From contig CAZVZG010000012.1 in assembly GCA_964630785.1 (NCBI GenBank), forward strand, positions 1 through 64,000: a stretch of DNA of 64,000 bases, read 5' to 3'. The position numbers and the translations under genes are program-made. The notes beneath the pieces are model-generated. The model had not been told where the DNA came from and ran no database searches. It saw nothing but the letters and a program-made list of their open reading frames with translations. Position 1 is the stretch's first letter. Each line of letters starts with the position of its first letter. Shown one piece after another: positions 24,867 through 32,051 of the stretch. The DNA is from JADLCX01 sp964630785. Its GTDB lineage: Bacteria > Planctomycetota > Phycisphaerae > Phycisphaerales > UBA1924.

Positions 24867-25591
24867 ATCTTCTGCACGTGCTGCTCATCCAGAATCTCTT
24901 GAACCGTGATAAGCTTGATGACGCGCTTGGTCTTCTTAAAGAACGCGGCGCATTCGGCCTCGGCATCGGATGAGAAGCCGAAGGCGACGAAGAAGCCGCG
25001 CTGGCGGTCTTCGCGGTGCATGACGGCCTCCATCTGGTCGATGGCGGGCCGTCCGACCCTGTCCTCCTGCTTGACCTGGATGGGGAACCAGTCGTCGGCG
25101 AACATGCTCTCGCCGGTGTGGCCGGCCCTGGTCTTCTTCGAGCCCTCGCCCGTGGGGCGGATCACCTTGACGTAGTGGCTGGCGTGCCAGTCGCAGTGGT
25201 AGTAGAACGACCCGGTCTTCTTGAGCACCCTCGCCAGTTCCACGCACTGCGGCCGCATGTAGTCGATGTACGCCCGCGTGCTCGCGTGCCGGTCCTCGAA
25301 GGCCCGCTTCTCCTTGGTCTCGCCCCAGAACACCTCGTAGTTGCGGTTGGAGTTGAAGGGCAGGTCGATGTAGACCAGGTCGATGCACCCGTCGGGCAGC
25401 CGCTTGAGCTGCTCCAGGTTGTCGCCGCAATACACCACGCGGGTGTCGATCAGGGCCGAAGGCCGAACCCCCAACCCCCCGGCCCCCCCCGCCGCCGGCC
25501 CGTCCACGGCCGCCGGGGCCGCGACGGCCGCGGCTCCCTTGTTCCGGGCCGTGCCCGGCTTCTTCGCGTTCTTGCTGGTTCGCTTGGCCAC
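24863..25591 (-). pseudogene. Internally deleted site-specific DNA methyltransferase
   Basis: A 242-residue frame from GTG 25591 (VAKRTSKNAKK). Residues about 55-75 hold the amino-methyltransferase start VVYCGDNLEQLKRLP and the motif IV region, here DLPFNSNRNY where DPPF/Y is expected. The N-terminal part runs to HCDWHASHYVKV. The sequence then jumps to DDWFPIQVKQEDRVGRPAID ... GFFVAFGFSSD, which in full-length relatives is the C-terminal, nuclease-like domain. The middle, including the SAM-binding FxGxG motif I, is missing. A functional methyltransferase is very unlikely. The open frame continues upstream through a 21-bp tandem repeat to ATG 25906. Located within an inverted-repeat cassette. 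Confidence 0.75.
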
Positions 25592-25673
25592 GGCGGGAAA
25601 GTACCCGAACGCCCCCCGCCCGGCAAGCGGCGTGGGGGGGCTGTGGGGGGGCGGGACGGGGGGCGTCCCGCCG

Positions 25674-25883
25674 CCGACGGTCGTCGTCGGCTCGCCGATG
25701 ATCGTCGTCGGCTCGCCGATGATCGTCGTCGGCCCGCCGATGGTCATCGTCGGCTCGCCGATGGTCGTCGTCGTCTCGCCGATGATCGTCGTCGTCTCGC
25801 CGATGATCGTCGTCGTCTCGCCGATGATCGTCGTCGGCCCGCCGACGGTCGTTGTCGGTCCGCCGATGGTCGTCGTCGGCCCG
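25674..25883 (-). repeat. Tandem array of ten 21-bp units
   Basis: Ten degenerate copies of a 21-bp unit built on GTCGTCGGCTCGCCGATGAT. In the minus-strand frame of the methyltransferase remnant each unit reads as a seven-residue PTTIIGE-type repeat, without stops, back to ATG 25906 (MGDDNDHRG). It could be a translated low-complexity N-terminus or a non-coding minisatellite. Confidence 0.85.
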
Positions 25884-25958
25884 CGATGATCGTTGTCGTC
25901 GCCCATATCGGACCTTCCGTGTCCCCTCTGCGCCCTCCGCACGGCCTCGGCGTCTTCT

Positions 25959-25990
25959 GCGTACGGCCTTTGGTTTTCTTTGCCGCCTTT
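25959..25990 (-). repeat. Right inverted repeat of the methyltransferase cassette
   Basis: Reverse-complement partner of 24194-24225 (31 of 32 bases). The GCGGCAAA tandem follows it to 26016 and hairpin G closes the arm. Confidence 0.85.
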
Positions 25991-26025
25991 GCCGCTTTGC
26001 CGCCTTTGCCGCTTTTCATCCCCGA

Positions 26026-26048
26026 CCCTCCGCTTGCGCGGAGGGCTC
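26026..26048 (-). repeat. REP-like GCAA hairpin, copy G
   Basis: Perfect 8-bp stem CCCTCCGC / GCGGAGGG around TTGC, GAGCC head at the right edge. The stem is identical to that of copy B in valS. It ends the right arm of the cassette, 39 bp before the next gene. Confidence 0.88.
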
Positions 26049-26086
26049 ACTCGGGGGGGGGGAGGGTCGGTTGGTAGACTCCCCCC

Positions 26087-26971
26087 ATGCCACGCATCAC
26101 CCGAGCCGCCCTCATCCAGGCTTCCAACGCTCTCCCCGACGAACGCGATCTGGCCAAGGTCAAGGCCGCGATGATCGACAAGCACCTGCCCCTCATCCGC
26201 CGGGCCGCGGAGAACGGGGCCCAGGTCTGCTGCCTGCAGGAAATCTTCTACGGCCCCTACTTCTGCGCCGAGCAGGACACCCGCTGGTACGCCACCGCCG
26301 AGCCGATCCCCGACGGCCCCACGATCCGGCTCATGCAGGAGCAAGCCCGCAAGCACGGCATGGTCATGGTCGTGCCCATCTACGAGCTCGACCAGACCGG
26401 CGTCTACTACAACACCGCGGCCGTCATCGACGAGGCCGGGCGCTACCTCGGCAAGTACCGCAAGAAGCACATCCCCCACTGCCACCCCGGCTTCTGGGAG
26501 AAGTTCTACTTCAAGCCGGGAAACGCCGAAGGCGACGGCGGCGGCTACCCCGTGTTCCAGACCCGCTTCGGAAAGATCGGCGTGTACATCTGCTACGACC
26601 GCCACTTCCCCGAGGGCGCCCGCGAGCTTGGCCTCAACGGCGCCGAGATCGTCTTCAACCCCAGCGCGACGGTCGCCGGCCTGAGCGAATACCTCTGGAA
26701 GCTCGAGCAGCCCGCCCACGCAGTCGCCAACCAGTACTACGTCGGCGCGATCAACCGCGTCGGAGTCGAGAAGCCCTGGAGCATCGGCGAGTTTTACGGC
26801 CAGTCCTACTTCTGCAACCCCCGCGGCAAGATCATCGCCGAGGCCTCGCGCGACAAAGACGAGGTCGTCGTCGCCGACCTCGACCTCGACATGATCCGGG
26901 AGGTGCGGAACGTCTGGCAGTTCTACCGCGACCGGAGGCCGGAGACGTACCGGCGGATCGCGGAGGCGTAA
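26087..26971 (+). CDS. Beta-ureidopropionase / N-carbamoyl-amine amidohydrolase (nitrilase superfamily)
   Basis: A 294-residue carbon-nitrogen hydrolase with the Glu-Lys-Cys triad: LQEIFYG (Glu near 51), YRKKHIPH (Lys near 126) and YICYDRHFPE (Cys near 169). It would hydrolyse an N-carbamoyl group to amine, CO2 and ammonia. N-carbamoylputrescine amidohydrolase (AguB) is close in sequence and cannot be excluded from sequence alone. The neighbours (dihydropyrimidinase, PreA-like protein, NCS1 permease, aminotransferase, semialdehyde dehydrogenase) favour N-carbamoyl-beta-alanine as substrate. Bacterial versions of this step are more often M20-type enzymes, so a nitrilase-type one is notable. 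Confidence 0.85.
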   Translation: MPRITRAALIQASNALPDERDLAKVKAAMIDKHLPLIRRAAENGAQVCCLQEIFYGPYFCAEQDTRWYATAEPIPDGPTIRLMQEQARKHGMVMVVPIYELDQTGVYYNTAAVIDEAGRYLGKYRKKHIPHCHPGFWEKFYFKPGNAEGDGGGYPVFQTRFGKIGVYICYDRHFPEGARELGLNGAEIVFNPSATVAGLSEYLWKLEQPAHAVANQYYVGAINRVGVEKPWSIGEFYGQSYFCNPRGKIIAEASRDKDEVVVADLDLDMIREVRNVWQFYRDRRPETYRRIAEA

Positions 26972-26972
26972 C

Positions 26973-26994
26973 GAGCCGCGAACGAAGTGAGCGG
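26973..26994 (+). repeat. REP-like repeat on the left of the RAYT gene
   Basis: A 22-bp imperfect palindrome that begins GAGCC, two bases after the amidohydrolase stop. CCGC / GCGG form the outer stem, followed by tandem G-A mismatches and an AC / GT pair around GAA. It matches the reverse complement of 27748-27769 at 21 of 22 bases. Confidence 0.8.
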
Positions 26995-27047
26995 AACCTC
27001 CACCACCTGTTCTCGATCGTGAATACCCCATCTTCTCCCCATTCGCC

Positions 27048-27731
27048 GTGCCTCTCCCCCTCGCCTACTTCCTCACCTGGACCTGCCGCGGCCAGCGCCT
27101 GCACGGCGACGATCGAGGCTCTGTCGATCGCTTTCACAACACGCCGGGGACTCCCTGTCTCCCGCCCGATCCCGCGCTCGAGAACCTCGCGCGTCAATCG
27201 ATGATCGGCGACCCATTCCTGATCTCATCGACAATGGCTCCGCTCGTCGCGGATGCCTTCTCCTCCCTCTGCGAAGAACGCCGCTGGCGCCTTCTCGCGT
27301 GCAATGTTCGTTCCACCCACGTCCACATCGTCGTCAACTGCGCCGGCCGCTCGTCCCCCGAACGCGCAATGTCGCAGCTCAAGGCCCGCGCAACACTCGC
27401 CCTGCGCGATGCCAGCCTCGTCGAACCGACGGACAAACTCTGGACCCGCCACGGCAGCACGCGCTGGATCAACCACGCGCCCGGACTCGCCGCCGCGATC
27501 GCCTACGTCAACGACTGGCAGTCCGGCCCGAACCGAGAACTGCTGGAGCAACACCGTCAGGGCATCCGCGAACGCCTCGGGGCTCTCCGCGCTTGGCTCT
27601 TTGAACAGAACCTGCCGGCTCACCAGTTGACGGCGGCCGTCGCGGAGCCTTCCCCAGACGGTGGTCAGCGGCCGCGGCCGGGCATTCCCGGACCGGAACT
27701 CAAGCCCGACGCCGAGACACTCCGATCCTGA
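27048..27731 (+). CDS. REP-associated tyrosine transposase (RAYT, Y1/IS200-like)
   Basis: A 227-residue Y1-type HUH endonuclease. It opens with the typical YFLTWTCRGQRLHGDDRGSVDR-type block. The metal-binding HUH motif is STHVHIVV (about 89-96) and the candidate nucleophile Tyr lies in AYVNDWQ (about 153). RAYTs cut and join single-stranded REP hairpins and are thought to spread them in the genome. It starts at GTG 27048 and is bracketed by an inverted pair of REP-like repeats (26973-26994 and 27748-27769), the usual arrangement of a RAYT locus. It interrupts the pyrimidine-degradation genes. The C-terminal 40 residues are Pro-rich and atypical. Confidence 0.8.
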   Translation: MPLPLAYFLTWTCRGQRLHGDDRGSVDRFHNTPGTPCLPPDPALENLARQSMIGDPFLISSTMAPLVADAFSSLCEERRWRLLACNVRSTHVHIVVNCAGRSSPERAMSQLKARATLALRDASLVEPTDKLWTRHGSTRWINHAPGLAAAIAYVNDWQSGPNRELLEQHRQGIRERLGALRAWLFEQNLPAHQLTAAVAEPSPDGGQRPRPGIPGPELKPDAETLRS

Positions 27732-27747
27732 CGAGTACGGCGGGCCG

Positions 27748-27769
27748 CCGCTCACTGCGTTCGCGGCTC
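27748..27769 (-). repeat. REP-like repeat on the right of the RAYT gene
   Basis: Inverted partner of 26973-26994 with one difference in the loop (GCA instead of GAA), which leaves the pairing intact. It ends 8 bp before the permease ATG. Confidence 0.8.
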
Positions 27770-27777
27770 GTCGGCTC

Positions 27778-29271
27778 ATGCCCCCCCCCACCCCCCTCTC
27801 CAACCCCGACCTCGCCCCCACCCGCCCCGATCAGCGCACCTGGTCCACTTGGCACATCGCCGCGCTCTGGGTCGGGATGGCCGTCTGCATCCCCACCTAC
27901 ACGCTCGCGGCCGGGATGATCGAGCAGGGCATGTCGTGGTGGCAGGCCGTGCTCACCGTCCTGCTCGGCAACCTCATCGTTCTCGTGCCCATGATCCTCA
28001 ACGGCCACCCGGGCGCCAAGTACGGCATCCCCTTTCCCGTGCTCATGCGGGCCAGTTTCGGCACGCGCGGCGCCAACATCCCCGCGGTCTTGCGGGCGTT
28101 GGTGGCCTGCGGTTGGTTCGGCATCCAGACCTGGATCGGCGGCGCGGCCGTCTACCAGGTCTTTGTCGCGCTGGGCTGGATCGACGCCGCGGCCGAGGCG
28201 AGCGGGGCGCTCCCGCTCATCGGCATCACCGCGTGGCAGCTGGCCTGCTTCCTCGCGTTCTGGGCGATCAACCTGCACTTCATCTGGTTCGGCATGAACT
28301 CGATCAAGTGGCTCGAATCGTGGGCCGCGCCGTTGCTGATCGCGGCCGGGCTGGCCCTGCTCGTCTGGGCGATGGTCAAGGTCGGCGACGTCGGCGCGCT
28401 CCTCGACCAGGGCTCGAAGTTCGAGTCCCGCGGTGAGTTTTGGCGGGTCTTCTTCCCCCAACTCACGGCCATGGTGGGCTTCTGGGCCACGCTCAGCCTC
28501 AACATCCCGGACTTCACCCGCTACGCCCGCGACCAGAGGTCGCAGGCCGTCGGCCAGGCCGTCGGCCTGCCCACGACCATGACGCTCTTTTGCTTCATCG
28601 GCATCGTGGTGACCCAGGCCACCGTCATGATCTTCGGGCACGCGATCTGGGATCCGGTCGAACTCGTGGGCAAGCTCGGCTCGCCGCTCGTCATCATCGT
28701 CTCGCTCGTCGCCCTCTCGCTCGCCACGCTCAGCACCAACATCGCGGCCAACGTCGTCAGCCCCGCCAACGACATCGCCAACCTCTGGCCGCGGCGGATC
28801 TCGTTCCGCACCGGCGGTCTCATCACCGCCGTCATCGGCGTGGTGATGATGCCGTGGTACCTCTACAACGACCTGGGCAAGTACATCTTCACCTGGCTCA
28901 TCGGCTACTCCGCCCTGCTCGGCCCGATCGCGGGCATCATGCTCTGCGACTACTACCTGTTGCGAAGGACGCGACTGAACGCCGACGCGCTCTACGACCC
29001 CGACGGCGAGTACGCCTACGGAAAGCGCGGCGTGAACGGGCGGGCCGTCTTCGCGCTCGCGCTCGCGGTCGCACCCAACCTCCCCGGCTTCGTCAACGCG
29101 GCCACAAACTCCTCGCACTTCCCGGCCGTCTTCGATCGCATCTACGGGTACGCGTGGTTCGTGGGGCTGGCGATCGCGGCGGCCGTGTATTGGGTGCTGA
29201 TGCGCGGCGCCCGCCCGGCGTCGATGCCCGATCGCGGGGCCGCGCGCGGGCCGGGTAGCATTGACACATGA
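27778..29271 (+). CDS. NCS1-family nucleobase/hydantoin permease
   Basis: A 497-residue transporter with about 12 membrane helices, the size of the NCS1 family (Mhp1, uracil, cytosine and allantoin permeases), which couples uptake to Na+ or H+. Typical segments are the N-terminal WHIAALWVGMAVCIPTYTLA, SFGTRGANIPAVLRALVACG, WFGIQTWIGG, NIPDFTRYARDQ and, near the end, GPIAGIMLCDYYLLRRT. Substrate cannot be fixed from sequence; the neighbouring genes suggest uracil, dihydrouracil or a hydantoin. ATG 27778 is followed directly by nine C. Its stop overlaps the next gene's ATG (ATGA), so the two are translationally coupled. Confidence 0.87.
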   Translation: MPPPTPLSNPDLAPTRPDQRTWSTWHIAALWVGMAVCIPTYTLAAGMIEQGMSWWQAVLTVLLGNLIVLVPMILNGHPGAKYGIPFPVLMRASFGTRGANIPAVLRALVACGWFGIQTWIGGAAVYQVFVALGWIDAAAEASGALPLIGITAWQLACFLAFWAINLHFIWFGMNSIKWLESWAAPLLIAAGLALLVWAMVKVGDVGALLDQGSKFESRGEFWRVFFPQLTAMVGFWATLSLNIPDFTRYARDQRSQAVGQAVGLPTTMTLFCFIGIVVTQATVMIFGHAIWDPVELVGKLGSPLVIIVSLVALSLATLSTNIAANVVSPANDIANLWPRRISFRTGGLITAVIGVVMMPWYLYNDLGKYIFTWLIGYSALLGPIAGIMLCDYYLLRRTRLNADALYDPDGEYAYGKRGVNGRAVFALALAVAPNLPGFVNAATNSSHFPAVFDRIYGYAWFVGLAIAAAVYWVLMRGARPASMPDRGAARGPGSIDT

Positions 29272-30665
29272 CCACTGCACCCACCGCCGTGCGCCCCTCG
29301 GCCGCAACACCTCAACTTCCGCCCTTCGCCCATCAGCCCGCCAGGTACACCGGCCCCTCTAAGGCCGACGTCCTCGCGATGCGCAAGGAGTTCTGCACGC
29401 CTGCGCTGGTCACGTTCTACAAGAACCCGATCATGATCGTCGAGGGGAAGATGCAGTACCTCTTCGACGAAACCGGGCGCCGCTACCTCGACGCCTTCGG
29501 CGGCATCGTCACCGTGAGCGTGGGGCACTGCCATCCCAAGGTCATGGCCGCGGTCAACGCGCAGAACGCGCTCCTCCAGCACACCACGACGATCTACCTC
29601 CACCCCACGATCGCGCAATACTCGAAGAAGCTCGCCTCCACCTTCCCCAAGGAGTCCGGCCTCTCCTGCGTGTATTTCGTCAACTCCGGCAGCGAGGCCA
29701 ACGACCTGGCCATCCTCATGGCCCGGGCCTACACCGGCAACCACGACGTGATCGCCCTGCGCAACGCTTATCACGGCGGCTCGGCCACGCCCATGGCCCT
29801 CACCGCCCACCACACCTGGAAGTACAACGTCGCTCACAATATCGGCGTGCAGCACGCCGTCCTCCCCGACCGCTACCGCGGCCCGTGGGGATACGACGAT
29901 CCGCAGGCCGGCGTCAAGTACGCCGCCGACGTGCCCGACCTCATCCGCACCGGAACCAGCGGCAAGGTGGCCGCGTTCATCGCCGAGCCCATGCAGGGCG
30001 TCGGTGGCGTGGTCGAGATGCCGCCCGGATACCTCAAGGCCGCCTACGAGCACGTCCGCGCGGCCGGCGGACTGTGCATCGCCGACGAGGTCCAGACCGG
30101 CTTCGGGCGCACCGGCGAGGCCTTCTGGGGGTTCCAGTCCGTCGGCGGCCCCGGCGTCTATCCCGACATGGTCACCATGGCCAAGGGCATCGGCAACGGC
30201 TGCCCGCTCGCCGCCGTCGTCACACGCCCCGAGATCGCCAAGGCCCTCACCAGCCGCGTGCATTTCAACACCTTCGGCGGCAACCCCGTGAGCATGGCCC
30301 AGGGCTTGGCCACGCTCGACGTGCTGCTCGACGAGAACTATCAAGAGCGTGCCAAGCGCCTCGGCGCGAGGCTCTTCGCGGGATTGCGCGAACTGCAGAA
30401 GAAGCACCCACTCATCGGCGACGTCCGCGGGCGCGGCTTGATGTGCGGCGTGGAACTCGTCTCCGACCGCACCACCAAGGCCCACGCCCCGGCCCAGACC
30501 GCCGCGGTCTTCGAGCGATGCAAGGACCTGGGGCTGCTCGTAGGCAAGGGCGGCCTGTTCGGCAACGTCCTTCGCATCAAGCCCCCGATGTGCATCACCG
30601 AGGCCGACATCGACTTCCTGCTCGCGGTACTCGACGTGGCGATCGGCGAGGCCGAGAAGGCCTGA
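29268..30665 (+). CDS. Class III aminotransferase, beta-alanine/AGXT2-like
   Basis: A 465-residue PLP enzyme of the class III (omega) aminotransferase family. Motifs: FVNSGSEANDLAILMAR, NAYHGGSATPMALT, IADEVQTGFGRTGEAFWGF and the PLP-binding Lys in TMAKGIGNG (about residue 306). The overall sequence resembles alanine-glyoxylate aminotransferase 2 and beta-alanine/3-amino-2-methylpropionate transaminases. In this cluster it would convert beta-alanine with pyruvate or glyoxylate to malonate semialdehyde, the substrate of the dehydrogenase at 22498. Four-base overlap with the permease gene. Confidence 0.88.
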   Translation: MTTAPTAVRPSAATPQLPPFAHQPARYTGPSKADVLAMRKEFCTPALVTFYKNPIMIVEGKMQYLFDETGRRYLDAFGGIVTVSVGHCHPKVMAAVNAQNALLQHTTTIYLHPTIAQYSKKLASTFPKESGLSCVYFVNSGSEANDLAILMARAYTGNHDVIALRNAYHGGSATPMALTAHHTWKYNVAHNIGVQHAVLPDRYRGPWGYDDPQAGVKYAADVPDLIRTGTSGKVAAFIAEPMQGVGGVVEMPPGYLKAAYEHVRAAGGLCIADEVQTGFGRTGEAFWGFQSVGGPGVYPDMVTMAKGIGNGCPLAAVVTRPEIAKALTSRVHFNTFGGNPVSMAQGLATLDVLLDENYQERAKRLGARLFAGLRELQKKHPLIGDVRGRGLMCGVELVSDRTTKAHAPAQTAAVFERCKDLGLLVGKGGLFGNVLRIKPPMCITEADIDFLLAVLDVAIGEAEKA

Positions 30666-30678
30666 ACAAAGGATCAAG

Positions 30679-31662
30679 ATGCTGCACATCATCACCGCGT
30701 TGCTGGTCTTTACCGGCACGCTATTCGTCGGGTGCGAGGGCTACTCCAAGGAGCCGGGGTTGCTGGAAACCACGGGCATCCTGCCGCACGCCCGTGAACC
30801 GGAAACGGTCAAGCCCGGCGCGCAGCTCCGCGTGATGACCTTCAACATCCGCTACGGCACCGCCGACGACGGCGAGAACGCGTGGCCGAAGCGCCGGGAG
30901 ATGCTCTTCAACGCCGTCCGCGCCCATGACCCCGACATCCTGGGCGTGCAAGAGGCCCTCCGCTTCCAGCTCGACGAGTTGCACGCCGCGCTGCCGCAGT
31001 ACACCGAGATCGGCGTCGGGCGCGACGACGGCAAGACCAAGGGCGAATACTCCGCGATCCTCTACCGCACCGACCGCTTCACCGTCGCCTCCGACCAGAG
31101 CGGCACGTTCTGGTTCAGCGACACCCCCGACAAGCCCGGCTCCAAGGACTGGGGCAACCACATCACCCGCATCTGCACCTGGGCCGAGCTCCGCGAACGC
31201 GGCGTCCCCGACGGCGGCCCGGCGGGCACGCCCATCTACGTCTACAACCTCCACCTCGACCATCAATCGGAGAACTCGCGCCAGAAGAGCGTCCGCCTGC
31301 TCATCGACCGGATCACGCACCGCAAGGACGCCGGTGCCATGACCATCGTCACCGGCGACTTCAACTGCGGCGAGTCAAGCGTCGGCATCCGAGAGATGAA
31401 GGCCGCGACCGACACCTGGCCGGGGCTGGTCGATTCCTACCGCGTCGTCCACCCCACGCAGCCTGCAGCCGAGGTCGGCACGTTCCACGCATTCAAGGGC
31501 AACACCGACCACGACAAGATCGACTACATCTTCGTGCCGCGTTCGGCGATCGTCCTCAGCGCCGGGATCGACCACACCTCGCACGACGGACACTACCCCT
31601 CCGACCATTTCCCCGTGACCGCAACGATCGGACTCCGCCCGCCGCCGCAGACGCCGAACTGA
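30679..31662 (+). CDS. Endonuclease/exonuclease/phosphatase-family lipoprotein
   Basis: A 327-residue protein with a lipobox-like start (GTLFVGC, Cys near residue 19) and an EEP (DNase I-like) domain. Family motifs are MTFNIRYGTADDG, ILGVQEALRFQ (metal Glu), VYNLHLDHQS, VTGDFNC, DKIDYIFV and SDHFPV with the catalytic His. EEP enzymes cleave phosphodiester or phosphomonoester bonds. A secreted, lipid-anchored member could act on extracellular nucleic acids or phospholipid headgroups; this is inference. It follows the aminotransferase by 13 bp. Confidence 0.82.
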   Translation: MLHIITALLVFTGTLFVGCEGYSKEPGLLETTGILPHAREPETVKPGAQLRVMTFNIRYGTADDGENAWPKRREMLFNAVRAHDPDILGVQEALRFQLDELHAALPQYTEIGVGRDDGKTKGEYSAILYRTDRFTVASDQSGTFWFSDTPDKPGSKDWGNHITRICTWAELRERGVPDGGPAGTPIYVYNLHLDHQSENSRQKSVRLLIDRITHRKDAGAMTIVTGDFNCGESSVGIREMKAATDTWPGLVDSYRVVHPTQPAAEVGTFHAFKGNTDHDKIDYIFVPRSAIVLSAGIDHTSHDGHYPSDHFPVTATIGLRPPPQTPN

Positions 31663-31691
31663 ACAACCAACATTCAAAGCAGAGGAAACCC

Positions 31692-32012
31692 ATGCGACGA
31701 ACCATCCCCTTCCTCCTCGCCACCGCCGCCGCGGCCGCCACGCTCGCCGGCTGCGCCAACACCAAGTCCACCACCACCGAAAGCGAAGCCCAGTGCAAGG
31801 CCTTCAAGGGCGAGGCCGGCACCGTCAACAAGTGGTGCGTGATGATGAACGAGGACCCCGTCGACCCGGACATCACGCCCGTGACATGGAAGGGCCAGAG
31901 GGTCGGTTTCTGCTGCGACGCTTGCAAGCCCCAATGGGCCAAACTGAGCGATACTGACAAAGACGCGACGCTGGCCAGGACCATCTCGCTTCCGCCGCCG
32001 CCGAAGAACTGA
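31692..32012 (+). CDS. Small YHS-like Cys-rich lipoprotein
   Basis: A 106-residue lipoprotein: signal with lipobox TLAGC (Cys near 21). The mature part ends in a YHS/TRASH-like metal-binding segment, WCVMMNEDPVDPDITPV then WKGQRVGFCCDACKPQW. Such domains usually bind metal ions. Function unknown. It is downstream of the EEP gene with a good SD (AGAGGAAACCC) before ATG 31692. Confidence 0.7.
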   Translation: MRRTIPFLLATAAAAATLAGCANTKSTTTESEAQCKAFKGEAGTVNKWCVMMNEDPVDPDITPVTWKGQRVGFCCDACKPQWAKLSDTDKDATLARTISLPPPPKN

Positions 32013-32051
32013 CGCCCCCTTCCCCCTCCCGCCGCCCGCACCGCCCATCGC

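Noticed and set aside
25674..25883. CRISPR-like array
   Set aside because: The 21-bp units are contiguous with no spacers and there are no cas genes.
24863..27031. A single 722-residue minus-strand protein covering the methyltransferase and the whole amidohydrolase region
   Set aside because: The first 330 residues are the antisense of the nitrilase-family gene at 26087-26971, which has a clear catalytic triad. High GC keeps the opposite frame open.
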